DNA of 64,000 bases from Agarivorans sp. Toyoura001 (GCF_005405585.1 NZ_BJEQ01000004.1:1-64000), one strand, 5' to 3'; shown: positions 26,624-35,441, counted from the stretch's first letter. The notes: generated by a model from the sequence alone, not told the origin. Program-made: numbers and translations.

Positions 26624-27044
26624 TTTTTTTACAGCGGTAGCGCTGAGCTTTTCTATGCCGAGTGCGTTTGCTCAAGAACAAGCTCTGGGCGGCGCTGAGG
26701 CGGGTTCACCCAAAGTGAATATTATTGGCAAGTGCTGGCAGCGAGACACCAAGCCAGAAGTAAACAAATGCTTAGAAAACAGCTTGGCACAATTGGACCA
26801 TCAAGTGCGGCAACGTTTAGTGGCGTTAAATCATCAAGCTGTTGAATTGGAATCCATTAGTGAAGGCGCAAGAGGGATCGTGAGTGCACTAGATAACGCT
26901 AAGATTGAGTTTGGTGAATTTAGACGCTCTTTGTGTGAGTGGGAACGTTTAATGATGGCTGGAGGCAGCGGATCTGGTAGCCAATATTTAAGTTGCGAAA
27001 TAGAGCTTACTCAGCATTGGTTAACTCGTTTAAGTCAGTGGTAG
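26604..27044 (+). CDS. Secreted LprI-like (DUF1311-type) protein
   Basis: 146 residues. N-terminal signal peptide (about 1-23, ending 'PSAFA|QEQ'), then a small helical domain with Cys pairs: 'GKCWQRDTKPEVNKCLENSLAQLDHQVRQRL' and 'RRSLCEWERLMM...QYLSCEIELTQHWLTRL'. This Cys-spaced helical pattern is that of the LprI N-terminal/DUF1311 family, some of which inhibit lysozyme. The start is TTG at 26604, with AAGGAG seven bases upstream. It overlaps the cobC 3' end by 20 bases, so it is probably co-transcribed, but no link to cobalamin is evident. Confidence 0.7.
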   Translation: MNTPIVSFFTAVALSFSMPSAFAQEQALGGAEAGSPKVNIIGKCWQRDTKPEVNKCLENSLAQLDHQVRQRLVALNHQAVELESISEGARGIVSALDNAKIEFGEFRRSLCEWERLMMAGGSGSGSQYLSCEIELTQHWLTRLSQW

Positions 27045-27059
27045 TGCTGGGTTAAAATG

Positions 27060-27089
27060 GATACAGCTAGACTAGTATCTAGCTGTATC
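27060..27089. terminator. Hairpin between converging LprI-like and FabH-type genes
   Basis: 12-base perfect stem GATACAGCTAGA / TCTAGCTGTATC with a 6-base loop, lying 15 bases from each stop. The plus side is followed by AGGTTTTAGTT, a weak T tract; the minus side has ATTTTAA. Probably a weak bidirectional terminator. Confidence 0.65.
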
Positions 27090-27102
27090 AGGTTTTAGTT
27101 AC

Positions 27103-28203
27103 TTAGGCCTCAGCTTCCGCTTTACGAGCCTCTTGGCAGCCCTTAATGGCTGGCGCAAGGATCTCTAAGGCAGTTTTATCGCAAGGGCTTAAGCTGGCGT
27201 CTGATTGATTGATTGGCGTAACCCGCTTACCCCAGCGAATAGCCGCCGCTCCCCAGGTTAAACCCGCACCAAAGGCTGCAAGCAATACGTTATCACCGGG
27301 TTTGATTCGACCTTCTTCTAAGGCTTCACAAAGCGCAACTGGTACGGTAGCTGCGGAGGTATTACCGTATTTTTCAATGTTCACCATAATGTTGTCGTAC
27401 GGAGCATCAATACGTTTAGCCAGCGCATCAATAATACGTAAGTTAGCTTGGTGAGGCACAATAAAGTCAACTTCGTTATTGGCTATATTGGCTTGTGCAA
27501 GCACATTAGTCGCCGCTTCGCCCATGCCTTTTACTGCGCGTTTGAAGATTTCTGGTCCCTCAAACTGAAAGTTGTATAAGGTGTCTACACCAGAAAAGCG
27601 CTTACGGTTTGTTCCGAAATCAGAGATAAACAAAATCTCACGCTTTTCGCTGTCACAACCTAACTTGGCCGCTAAGAACCCCACTTTTTCTGCGTCGTCA
27701 TTAGCTTCTAAAATAACCGCTCCTGCGCCATCGCCAAATAATACGGCGGTATCGCGTTTGGTCCAATCGAGAAGTTGAGTCAGGCGCTCAGCACCAATTA
27801 ACAAAATGCGCTTCATTGCTCCGGTTTGAATAAGTGCAGACGCCGTTTGCATACCATAAACAAAGCCACTACAGGCAGCGTTCATATCAAATACTGCAGC
27901 CTGGTCAGCTTTTAAAATTTGTTGAACACGGCTGGCGCTGCTCGGTACCGAGGTGCCAGGGGTGCAGGTACACAAAATAATCGCGTCTAGCTGATCTGCT
28001 GTTAGGCCGGCGGCTGCCAAAGCTTGTAAGCCTGCTGTTGCTGCCAATTCAGCAATATCAACATGCGAAACACAGCGCTCTTTAATCCCTGTGCGGCTAC
28101 TAATCCACTCATCCGATGTGTCGAGAAGTGTACTTAAGTCGTGGTTAGTGAGTCGTGCTGGAGGCATACATTTGCCCCAACCGGTTATTTCAGCATTGTG
28201 CAT
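27103..28203 (-). CDS. Beta-ketoacyl-ACP synthase III-type enzyme (FabH-like, long form)
   Basis: Thiolase-fold condensing enzyme with the complete FabH triad: Cys111 ('MNAACSGFVYG'), His251 ('VPHQANLRIID') and Asn281 ('KYGNTSAATVPVAL'). 'DEWISSRTGIKER' and 'VLFGDGAGAVIL' are family signatures. At 366 residues it is about 50 longer than housekeeping FabH, the surplus being a C-terminal tail ('...NQSDASLSPCDKTALEILAPAIKGCQEARKAEAEA'). It is not in a fab operon. A similar long, second FabH occurs in vibrios. A role in priming unusual fatty acids or a dedicated condensation is inference. Confidence 0.88.
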   Translation of the reverse strand: MHNAEITGWGKCMPPARLTNHDLSTLLDTSDEWISSRTGIKERCVSHVDIAELAATAGLQALAAAGLTADQLDAIILCTCTPGTSVPSSASRVQQILKADQAAVFDMNAACSGFVYGMQTASALIQTGAMKRILLIGAERLTQLLDWTKRDTAVLFGDGAGAVILEANDDAEKVGFLAAKLGCDSEKREILFISDFGTNRKRFSGVDTLYNFQFEGPEIFKRAVKGMGEAATNVLAQANIANNEVDFIVPHQANLRIIDALAKRIDAPYDNIMVNIEKYGNTSAATVPVALCEALEEGRIKPGDNVLLAAFGAGLTWGAAAIRWGKRVTPINQSDASLSPCDKTALEILAPAIKGCQEARKAEAEA

Positions 28204-28461
28204 AGCGAGCTTAAAATCCTAGCTAATTTATAGTGCAAAGGATTATGCCTGATGCTCGGCAAATAACCAAACGAGAGCAAAATTTAGTCTCGAACTGCTA
28301 GTTTTGAGGCTTAGTTTAAAATTCTAGTCAAAGCTGTCGTTTTGTAGGGCTTTTTGTGCGATAATTGTCCGAAATTGATGGACTAGACCTGCAGAAGTGT
28401 AGGCATATTTGTGTGACAGGGATGCTTTATTTTTCTCTGACTAACGTAAATGAGGTCTATT

Positions 28462-28782
28462 ATGACTATTCACAATATACATTCCACCCTGTCTCCGCCT
28501 GGTGCGCAAGATGATAAAACTACTTGTTTTAATGATAATACGCGTTTTTTTGTGCTAACCGTTGATTTCTACGCAGACTCTTTAAGCTTATTGGCCTTTG
28601 GTGGTGATGTGATTGGCAATTTGCCTCCTACTAAACAGGTGGCGGTAAATGGCGAAGTGGACGATCTTGATAGTTTTTTCCGCACCATGTTTATTTGGTC
28701 GTTTTCCAGTATCTCCGAAGTGGACGCACCTTCCCCATTGAATCCTCAAGATTGGTTGTTACTAGACGCGAACGAAGCGTAG
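28462..28782 (+). CDS. Small hypothetical protein
   Basis: 106 residues from ATG 28462, chosen because GAGG lies six bases upstream; an in-frame ATG at 28450 precedes that ribosome site. No signal peptide or membrane segment. It is acidic, with a central stretch 'NTRFFVLTVDFYADSLSLLAFGGDVIGN' that looks like beta strands. I do not recognise the family. It is flanked by the divergent FabH-type gene and a 310-base gene-poor stretch. Good ribosome site and normal codon use support a real gene. Confidence 0.6.
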   Translation: MTIHNIHSTLSPPGAQDDKTTCFNDNTRFFVLTVDFYADSLSLLAFGGDVIGNLPPTKQVAVNGEVDDLDSFFRTMFIWSFSSISEVDAPSPLNPQDWLLLDANEA

Positions 28783-29094
28783 ATTAACCCAAGAACTAGG
28801 GCGCTAGTTGTATAGCGTCCAATTGTTTTATCAGAGAGTCAAAGTAACGTGCCCCCGAAGCTTTTAATTCAATATTCTGGAGTTGTGCAAGTCTTAGCGA
28901 CAGTAACCCAGCTTCACTCTTAGCTAAAGCTGGTGCCAAAGTGAGTAATTTAGTTTATGGATTACTGAGAAGATCTGATGGTTGCTTGAATCAATCGTTT
29001 AATGAGCCATTTAATCATCAACAGTGGGATTCGCGACAAGCTTAAGGTGGGAATGGCAACTGCTACTTGGGTAGCAATTGCCTATTAGCCTCTT
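28783..29094. other. Gene-poor stretch between the small protein and the M32 peptidase
   Basis: About 310 bases with stops in all frames and no convincing start, terminator or repeat. There is a short inverted repeat around GGCAAC-TGCTACTTGGGTAGCA-ATTGCC near 29053-29083 that could act as a terminator arm for the plus strand. It could be a decayed gene remnant, but I cannot identify one. Confidence 0.4.
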
Positions 29095-30582
29095 CTATAA
29101 GTACCTTGTACGAAGATGTTGTTCAAAATACTGGCTATTCAATGTTTCGCCAGTGGCGCGGCGTACCAACTCATCGGTTTCATAAATACTGGCTTGCGAC
29201 CAAATATGCTGTTGAAGCCAAGCAAAGGCTCCACTGTAATCTCCAGCGGCAATCGCTTGTGGAGTATCTGGTTTTGCTTTTACCAGAGCAGCATGAAACT
29301 GCGCCGCATACACTGCCCCAAGTGAGTAGGAGGGGAAGTAGCCGATTAAGCCAGCAGGCCAATGTACATCTTGCATGCAACCATCTTTAAAGTTCCCCTT
29401 GGTGGATAAGCCTAAATATTGCTTCATCTTTTGGTCCCACAGCTCTGGGATATCCGCCACACTAATTTTCTGATTAATTAAGTCTCGCTCTAATTCGTAA
29501 CGCAACATAACATGAGCAGGGTAGGTGAGCTCATCTGCGTCGACGCGAATGTAACCGGGCTTAACGCTTAAGTAGTGGCGTTTAAGTTCTTCTAATTGCA
29601 TGGGTTGTTGTTGGCATAAATGCTGATTAACCAAGGGAAGCAGCTGCTCTACAAATGATTGGCTGCGCCCTAGCTGCATTTCAAAAAATAGGCTCTGACT
29701 TTCATGAATACCCATAGAGCGGGCTTGGCCAAGGGGCAAGTCTAGGTAATCTAGCGGTAGGTTTTGCTCATAACGGGCATGTCCTGTTTCATGTACTACA
29801 CCCATTAATGAACGGGTAAAGTCTTCTTCTTCGTAACGGGTGGTGATACGAACATCGCTAGGTACGCCGCCACAGAAGGGGTGAGCGCTTACATCTAATC
29901 GGCCGCGCTTAAAATCAAATTGCAGTTTTTCCATTACAGCCAAGCCAAGTTGCTTTTGTTGCTCGCTAGGAAAAGGCCCATTTAGCTGTAGTGCAGGCCA
30001 GGTAGATTGCTTATCAACCACTTGTTGAATTAGTTGCGGTAACCAAGTTTGGATCTCGCTAAATACCGTGTCTAAACGTTGCATTTGCATGCCTGGTTCG
30101 TATAAATCCAGCATAGCATCATAAGGATTCAAACCTGTTTGCTCGGCACGGATCTGTGCTTCTTCTATCGCCAGTTGCATAACGGCTTGCAGGTTTACCT
30201 GAAAAGATTTCCAGTCGTTGGCGCCACGTTGGTCTCGCCAAGCGTGCTCACAATGAGCAGTGGCTAAAGACTTTGCTTTTACTAAGTCTGCTGGCAGTGC
30301 AGTATTGTTGCGCCAACTGCGTTCCATTTCTCTTAATGAAGCTTGTTGAATAGGGTTAAGGTTTTCTTGTGCAGCCTGGCCTAACCAATCTTGCATTTCA
30401 GGGCGAGTGGCTTTTTCATGAATGAGCACCGCTAGTTCGGCAAGGGCTTCTGCGCGTGCTTGATTGCCGCCATCTGGCATCATGGTAGCTTGATCCCAGC
30501 CGCATATAGCACTTAAATGTGACAGCTTAGAAAGGTGCTGAAAATGTTGGCTGAGTGCTTGGTAAGCGCTTTGCTTAGACAT
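29095..30582 (-). CDS. M32 family carboxypeptidase (carboxypeptidase Taq type)
   Basis: Cytoplasmic zinc metallopeptidase trimming C-terminal residues of peptides. The zinc motif HEXXH is His264-Glu265-x-x-His268 ('GVVHETGHARYEQNLP'). Other M32 motifs: 'HPFCGGVPSDVRITTRYEEEDF', 'ESQSLFFEMQLGRS', 'RVDADELTYPAHVMLRYELER' and 'YFPSYSLGAVYAAQF'. 495 residues, the family length. Upstream of it on the same strand, ending 24 bases before, is the Smr gene in the reverse order of transcription (smr then M32), so the two may be co-transcribed. Confidence 0.93.
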   Translation of the reverse strand: MSKQSAYQALSQHFQHLSKLSHLSAICGWDQATMMPDGGNQARAEALAELAVLIHEKATRPEMQDWLGQAAQENLNPIQQASLREMERSWRNNTALPADLVKAKSLATAHCEHAWRDQRGANDWKSFQVNLQAVMQLAIEEAQIRAEQTGLNPYDAMLDLYEPGMQMQRLDTVFSEIQTWLPQLIQQVVDKQSTWPALQLNGPFPSEQQKQLGLAVMEKLQFDFKRGRLDVSAHPFCGGVPSDVRITTRYEEEDFTRSLMGVVHETGHARYEQNLPLDYLDLPLGQARSMGIHESQSLFFEMQLGRSQSFVEQLLPLVNQHLCQQQPMQLEELKRHYLSVKPGYIRVDADELTYPAHVMLRYELERDLINQKISVADIPELWDQKMKQYLGLSTKGNFKDGCMQDVHWPAGLIGYFPSYSLGAVYAAQFHAALVKAKPDTPQAIAAGDYSGAFAWLQQHIWSQASIYETDELVRRATGETLNSQYFEQHLRTRYL

Positions 30583-30605
30583 AGTAATTCCTTGAGTAAC
30601 CTAGT

Positions 30606-31181
30606 TTACGCTAGGCGGCGAGCGTGACGCTCACGGTTATCGAGTTTTTGTGACTCACTTTTTTTCAATAAAACGTAAATAGCGCCTGTGCCACCGTGCA
30701 TGGTTTGGGCACTATGAATGGCTAATACCGCATCAATTTGTGGTAACCATTGGCTTACGTAACTTTTAAGTAAAGCGGGCGGTTCACTGTTGTGGCCTTT
30801 ACCAGGAATGATAAGGGCGCTACGAATATTGAGCTCTTGGCACTGCTTAATAAAGCTCACCACCTCGTTACGAGCTTGTTCTAGCCTAAATTTATGTAAA
30901 TCGAGTTTGGCTTGAATCTCATATTTGCCTAAGCGTAGCTTTTTAAACACACCTTGTTGTAAGCCTGACTTTTTGAATGACACTAAATCGTCAGGATGAA
31001 GCAGGGTGACATGCTCGAGGGATAAATAATCTTGAGAAGTGGCGTGATGATGCTCTGCGGCTTGTTGACGCGCTTGCTTGGCTGCATCATTGAGGCTATC
31101 AGAACCACTGAGTACCGCATCTTGTTTTAACGGTTTTACGCCAGCAACTTCTTGCTGGAAAAGATCAAATTCATTAGACAT
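30606..31181 (-). CDS. smrA: Smr-domain protein (SmrA/YdaL-like endonuclease)
   Basis: 191 residues from ATG 31181, with AGGGG about seven bases upstream; an in-frame TTG at 31199 is less likely. The N-terminus 'NEFDLFQQEVAGVKPLKQD' is the DUF1979-type lead-in of proteobacterial Smr proteins. The Smr domain (about 90-180) carries 'KLDLHKFRLEQARNEVVSFI' (the LDLH motif) and 'ALIIPGKGHNSEPPALLKSYV' (the GxGxHS-like motif). Smr domains nick DNA/RNA, and SmrB acts on stalled ribosomes in E. coli; a role in mRNA cleavage here is plausible but unproven. Confidence 0.87.
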   Translation of the reverse strand: MSNEFDLFQQEVAGVKPLKQDAVLSGSDSLNDAAKQARQQAAEHHHATSQDYLSLEHVTLLHPDDLVSFKKSGLQQGVFKKLRLGKYEIQAKLDLHKFRLEQARNEVVSFIKQCQELNIRSALIIPGKGHNSEPPALLKSYVSQWLPQIDAVLAIHSAQTMHGGTGAIYVLLKKSESQKLDNRERHARRLA

Positions 31182-31253
31182 AAAAGAACCCCTGAACAAC
31201 GAAGTCCCTTCTTTATAAAACAGAGCGGGCAGCGGTGCAACCGCTGCGTTTGC

Positions 31254-31397
31254 TTAATTTTGTGGAGGTTCGCTTTGACGAATTTTTTTCAAGAAGTAAT
31301 AAGTATAAAAACCCATCAATGCAATTGTAGTGGCAATTACAGTGACAGACATTAATCCAATGCTGTTACCGAACAGTAAATCTAGCCAAAGTTCCAT
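31254..31397 (-). CDS. DUF3149-like single-span microprotein
   Basis: 47 residues, MELWLDLLFGNSIGLMSVTV at the start, one membrane span (about 14-36) and a basic end 'FLKKIRQSEPPQN'. ATG at 31397 follows AAGGAG with an ideal spacing, which with the sequence pattern argues for a real gene despite its size. I recognise the pattern from memory as DUF3149, short membrane proteins of gammaproteobacteria with unknown function. Confidence 0.75.
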   Translation of the reverse strand: MELWLDLLFGNSIGLMSVTVIATTIALMGFYTYYFLKKIRQSEPPQN

Positions 31398-31465
31398 TGC
31401 TAACTCTCCTTTCAAGTAAGTAAAGTTAGCATAATTTAGTCAATGAAATGTCAAATTGATGTGGG

Positions 31466-32341
31466 TCAATTTGTTAAAGGATCGACTTCACGGATTGCGT
31501 AACCCAGTTTTTTAAGGCTCTCTAATAGCCCTTGCTCACCGTATAAATGCATGGCACCCACTACCACGAAACTGGTATTTTCAAGCTGAGTAAGTTGTTT
31601 CATCCAGTTGCGATTTCGCTGATAAAGAAGTTTTTCAAGTACCTGTTCAGCCCCTTGTTGAAACATTGGGTCGTCGTTGAGTAAGTTAAGTAGCTTGTTA
31701 TTCTCGCCGTTATTCCAATGGCTGACTAATTGCTTGAATAAATCAGGCACTTGGTCAAAGTCATCAAGGGTTTGCTCCAGTAACGGAACTTGAATGCTGC
31801 TTAGGCTACTTAATGCTTCTATTTGATCGGCAAAAGTTTCAAGCTCATATACTGGAGTATTACTATGTGCCGCTTGCTTAATAAAGTGCAAATCTAGACC
31901 AAGCTCTGGCTGATAACCTAAAGTTTGCATTTGCAGCTGGCTAAGTACCACCGCTACATACCAGGGCTGCATATTATCGAAAATGTGCGAAGAAAAACCC
32001 AATTCTTTGCTGCGCTTGGCTAAAAGCGTCATGTATTGAGGGCTGATATAGTCACTAAGACTTTTGCCGGCAGGCAGTTGGCTAGCAGCACTAAGCACTT
32101 GTTGGTCTTGGCTGCTAATGTTGCTCACGTTAGTTTCAATTACTAAGCGCTGGCTTTGTTGGTAAGCCTCAGTAAATGGCGCAGGTAGTGGATAAAAATC
32201 TTCGGTACCAAGATGAATCGATCCAAATAGATACAGCTGTTGATGTCCTTTAGTTGCTAACCAAAGCGAAGGCTCTGCAGCAATTTGGCTGCTAGAAAAT
32301 ATAAGTAATAAAGAGCCTAAACGGCTGATCCAAGGTTTCAT
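31466..32341 (-). CDS. TraB/GumN family protein, exported
   Basis: 291 residues from ATG 32341; a second ATG five codons upstream (32356) is possible. Signal peptide 'MKPWISRLGSLLLIFSSSQIAA'. The mature part has the two His motifs of the TraB/PrgY/GumN fold: 'LYLFGSIHLGTEDFYPL' and 'FVVVGAMHLYGEQGLLESLKKLGY', plus 'LGLDLHFIKQA'. Related bacterial proteins are called GumN-like; a metalloprotease-type activity has been proposed for the Tiki/TraB fold. Likely periplasmic. No operon partner is apparent. Confidence 0.85.
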   Translation of the reverse strand: MKPWISRLGSLLLIFSSSQIAAEPSLWLATKGHQQLYLFGSIHLGTEDFYPLPAPFTEAYQQSQRLVIETNVSNISSQDQQVLSAASQLPAGKSLSDYISPQYMTLLAKRSKELGFSSHIFDNMQPWYVAVVLSQLQMQTLGYQPELGLDLHFIKQAAHSNTPVYELETFADQIEALSSLSSIQVPLLEQTLDDFDQVPDLFKQLVSHWNNGENNKLLNLLNDDPMFQQGAEQVLEKLLYQRNRNWMKQLTQLENTSFVVVGAMHLYGEQGLLESLKKLGYAIREVDPLTN

Positions 32342-32404
32342 GGTTAATCCACTCATACAAAGAGAAAACTACTTTAACATGAGTGGTTTAAGGTGCCAGT
32401 AGCT

Positions 32405-33238
32405 TTAGCTTTTTTTAAGAATTGCGTCCAGTATGGCAACCGGCAGAATGCGCCGTAACCAAGCAAACAAATGAGTAGGGAAGGTGACGTAATAACGCGC
32501 TTTAGGCTTGTTGGCTTCTAATGCGTGCAATAGCGCTTTGTAAACGGCGCTAGCGGGCAAGGTGAATTGGCTACTTGGCCCTTCTTGCGCTAATCGCTCA
32601 AGCGTTTGCTGGTAAGCTTGCTGGTGGCGAGTATTGTTAGCATCGATATGTTGCTCAAAAGCGCGTTTGGCATTTTGTCTAAACTGGCTAGTAATAGGAC
32701 CGGGTTCGATAAGTGATAAGTGCAGCGGCGTGTCAGATAGTTCCAAACGTAGCGTATCGGTATAACCTTCTAGGGCAAATTTACTGGCGTTGTAAGCTCC
32801 ACGGTACTTCATGGCCACCAAGCCTAATACCGAGCTGTTTTGTATGATACGACCATGTTGCTGTTTGAGCATGTGTGCTATGGCCAAACGGCTTAGGTGG
32901 TGCCAGCCAAAAAGATTGGTTTGAAACTGCTCACGTAAGGCCTGGGTAGGTAAATCTTCTAATGCCCCTGGCTGGCCATAAGCGCCGTTGTTAAACACTG
33001 CGTCGAGCTGGCCATTGCTAAGGTTTAAGGCTTGTTGCCAAGCAGACTCTATAGAGGTATCGCTGGCCAAATCTAGCTGCACGCAGAGAAGACCAGCTTG
33101 CTGGAGACGCAGAACATCATCAGCCTTTCGGCAGGAAGCGATAACCTTATAACCGCGCGAATGAAGTTGCTGGGCGCAGTACAGACCAATGCCTGAACTA
33201 CAGCCAGTAATTAAAATGGAGCGGGAGGTTTGGCTCAA
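32405..33238 (-). CDS. Short-chain dehydrogenase/reductase
   Basis: 277 residues, classical SDR. NAD(P)-binding 'LITGCSSGIGLYCAQQL' (TGxxxGIG), 'NNGAYG' strand, and catalytic Tyr-x-x-x-Lys in 'YRGAYNASKFALEGYTDTLRLEL', with the Ser in 'IQNSSVLGLVAMKYRG'. The C-terminal hydrophobic tail ('FAWLRRILPVAILDAILKKS') suggests loose membrane contact. The start is TTG at 33238, whose last bases overlap the stop of the PilZ gene (TTGA), so the pair is translationally coupled. Substrate unknown. Confidence 0.9.
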   Translation of the reverse strand: MSQTSRSILITGCSSGIGLYCAQQLHSRGYKVIASCRKADDVLRLQQAGLLCVQLDLASDTSIESAWQQALNLSNGQLDAVFNNGAYGQPGALEDLPTQALREQFQTNLFGWHHLSRLAIAHMLKQQHGRIIQNSSVLGLVAMKYRGAYNASKFALEGYTDTLRLELSDTPLHLSLIEPGPITSQFRQNAKRAFEQHIDANNTRHQQAYQQTLERLAQEGPSSQFTLPASAVYKALLHALEANKPKARYYVTFPTHLFAWLRRILPVAILDAILKKS

Positions 33239-33903
33239 GCAATACCCTGTATTTTCTTCTCATAGGCTTTATCAACTAATTGCCTATCAATTTGTTCATT
33301 TACAATCTCGTAATCTTGAACAAACTGGCAGCCGAGTGCAAATTCATTACGCTCGTTCGGAGTGTTTTTTATTTGGCAGGTAAGAATTATCGGGTCATCT
33401 CGTTTAGGAAAGCGAGTTTGTAACTGAAGGTTCTTATCTTTAAGCACATTGATATTAAATTTGTTAGCCGCGCTAGGTACAAACTTACAACCGCGTGAGG
33501 AGATGTCTTTTAGTACACCGCGTAATACGTGTTTAGAGTCTAAGTGTAAGGTAGCGGGTTGGTAACACTCGTAACGGTCGTATTTACGCAGTGGCATAGA
33601 CATAACATTTTGCGGATATTGTAAAATCATCCAACGGGCAGGTTCATTAATTAGCGTGACAATTTCAGAGCGGAAGGCAATAAGTTTGCCGTCCCAATGA
33701 AAACGCGCGTTGACTTCGCAGCCTTCACTAATAATGTTAATACCTGAGTTTGCGTCCCCGCCATTGAGGCGACAAATAATATAGCTGGTTTGATCAACAC
33801 CAATCCAATGGCCCTTAAAGTCAGCGGCCTTTTTGAAACGAGTGGTAATGCTTAGGTTAATCCCGCAATTAGGCGGTACTTTGTGAAATTGTACTTGATC
33901 CAT
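33235..33903 (-). CDS. PilZ-domain protein with YcgR-like N-terminal domain
   Basis: 222 residues. An N-terminal beta domain (about 1-100) resembles the YcgR/PilZN partner domain. A PilZ domain (about 105-215) has the c-di-GMP motif RxxxR ('LRKYDRYECYQPATL') and the second motif '(D/N)xSxxG' as 'LKDISSRGCKF'. Binding of c-di-GMP is therefore likely, with a flagellar-brake or surface-related output inferred from YcgR. It is coupled to the SDR gene by overlapping stop and start. Confidence 0.85.
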   Translation of the reverse strand: MDQVQFHKVPPNCGINLSITTRFKKAADFKGHWIGVDQTSYIICRLNGGDANSGINIISEGCEVNARFHWDGKLIAFRSEIVTLINEPARWMILQYPQNVMSMPLRKYDRYECYQPATLHLDSKHVLRGVLKDISSRGCKFVPSAANKFNINVLKDKNLQLQTRFPKRDDPIILTCQIKNTPNERNEFALGCQFVQDYEIVNEQIDRQLVDKAYEKKIQGIA

Positions 33904-34127
33904 AAAGAAGAAACGCTAAATCCATTTATTGCTGCCACTAGAGGCGGGCGGCGTGGCTTAATTTCGATGATTCTAGCGGAAAACAATCAAAAAAAACATC
34001 TTGTAAAAATATATCTCAGAGCAGATTTTATTTTGTAAAAACTCAATTAGTTTAGGGCTTTAAATAAAACACATTAACATCAACGAATTATAAAGCCCTT
34101 ATGATAAATACCTTTGTTTGCGTAGAC

Positions 34128-34346
34128 TTAGTATTTCCAAAATGGTTTTTCCGCTTCGTGCATCGCTTCGGCTCTGCTTACCCCAATGTCTTTAAGTAAG
34201 TAGTCTGGAAGTGACGCTAGCTCTTTGCGGCTTTTTCTGCGTAACAGTAAGCGGCTAATGTAGTTTGGCAAGCGTGTAATGCTTAATTTAATTACATCAT
34301 AAACACTGTGTTGAACGTGACGGTTGGCCTGATTTAAGTAACTCAT
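34128..34346 (-). CDS. DUF1127 (YjiS-like) small protein
   Basis: 72 residues, basic and helical, ending in the DUF1127 core: 'LLRRKSRKELASLPDYLLKDIGVSRAEAMHEAEKPFWKY'. DUF1127 proteins are short, Arg-rich, and in alphaproteobacteria some bind RNA degradosome components or tune phosphate and one-carbon metabolism. The ATG at 34346 follows AAGGAG. It is divergent from a GcvA-type LysR gene with 94 bases between, an arrangement often seen for this pair, so LysR control is likely. Confidence 0.88.
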   Translation of the reverse strand: MSYLNQANRHVQHSVYDVIKLSITRLPNYISRLLLRRKSRKELASLPDYLLKDIGVSRAEAMHEAEKPFWKY

Positions 34347-34440
34347 GATGAACTCCTTTTGTGTTGATGGTTAAAAAGTACGCTAAATTGGGGTAAGCTG
34401 ACAAACGACTAAAATTGACTTTCGGTTAAGGAAAACTTAA

Positions 34441-35391
34441 GTGAGTGAGCGTTTGCCACCCTTGCAGGGCTTGTACTATTTTTATCTGGCGGCAGAGACG
34501 GGCAGTTTTAAACAAGCTGCCGAGAAACTGTTTGTTAGTGCCGCAGCCATGAGCCAGCAAATTCGCCAGTTAGAAGAGAGAGTTGAGGTACAGTTGTTTG
34601 AGCGGCAACATCGTAAGGTAGTGCTAACGCCGGAAGGTGTTACCTTGCATCACTATGCCAAACAGGCTTTTCGTAGCCTGCAGGATGGGGTACGACAAAT
34701 TAGCCAAGACCCAGATCCACTCAGCTTATCGTTATCGGTATTGCCATCGTTCGCTCAGCATTGGCTGGTGCCACGGCTTGGTGAGTTTAGCCAGCAGCAT
34801 CCAGATTTGTCGGTAATGCTTATGCCCAAAAACAGCTTGATTGATTTTCGCCAGGATCGCGTGGACTTATGTGTACGTTATGGCTTGGGTGATTACGAAG
34901 GATTGCATTCGGTTAAATTGATGGATGATCATCTTTATCCAGTATGTCATCCCTTGTATTTAAAGCAGCACCCCATTGAATCGCTCGATAACTTAAGCGA
35001 ACACACCGTGATAGATGATGCGAGGCCAGATATGAACTGGCAACATTGGCTGCAAGTGGCTGGTTATGAATCAAGTACAGCTAAGGCTAATTTACGTTAC
35101 CAGGGCGCTCATGTGGTTATTGAGGGGGCGTTAGCGGTGCAAGGAATAGCCTTAGTAAGACATAGCTTGGCATGGAAATATATTCAGCAAGGTGTGTTAG
35201 TAAAGCTAGGAAAGGTAGAAGTGAAGCCGCGTTACAGCTATTACTTGGTTGCACCTAAACCCTATTTTAATCGTGACAAAATAAAGCAGTTTAGCGACTG
35301 GATTCAGTTGCAAGCGTATCAGTTTTGGGCAGAAGCTGAATTGCAGCGTGTTCAAAGTAAAATAGTGAACACGCAGATGATGAAGTATTAA
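34441..35391 (+). CDS. LysR-family transcriptional regulator (GcvA-like)
   Basis: 316 residues. Winged helix-turn-helix at 1-65 ('LYYFYLAAETGSFKQAAEKLFVSAAAMSQQIRQLEERVEVQLFER'), then a periplasmic-binding-like sensor domain. 'DLCVRYGLGDYEGLHSVKL' and 'VIEGALAVQGIALVRHSLAWKYIQQGVLVKL' are typical of the GcvA/AmpR branch. GTG start at 34441. The preceding divergent DUF1127 gene is the obvious target. The effector is unknown. Confidence 0.9.
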   Translation: MSERLPPLQGLYYFYLAAETGSFKQAAEKLFVSAAAMSQQIRQLEERVEVQLFERQHRKVVLTPEGVTLHHYAKQAFRSLQDGVRQISQDPDPLSLSLSVLPSFAQHWLVPRLGEFSQQHPDLSVMLMPKNSLIDFRQDRVDLCVRYGLGDYEGLHSVKLMDDHLYPVCHPLYLKQHPIESLDNLSEHTVIDDARPDMNWQHWLQVAGYESSTAKANLRYQGAHVVIEGALAVQGIALVRHSLAWKYIQQGVLVKLGKVEVKPRYSYYLVAPKPYFNRDKIKQFSDWIQLQAYQFWAEAELQRVQSKIVNTQMMKY

Positions 35392-35399
35392 CGGTAGGC

Positions 35400-35441
35400 T
35401 TTAGTTCTTCCGATTTAGTTCTTCTGATTTAGTTCTTAACG
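35400..35441. repeat. Three tandem 14-base repeats at the end of the DUF3108 gene
   Basis: Units TTTAGTTCTTCCGA, TTTAGTTCTTCTGA and TTTAGTTCTTAACG. The third covers the stop codon and last residues of the DUF3108 protein ('IVKN' end), and the first two lie just beyond. Probably a slippage-derived duplication of the gene end; each unit carries the stop on the minus strand. Confidence 0.8.

Noticed and set aside
28936-29094. Minus-strand frame of about 37 codons ending 'MIKWLIKRLIQATIRSSQ'
   Set aside because: No ATG near its start, no ribosome site, no recognisable family.
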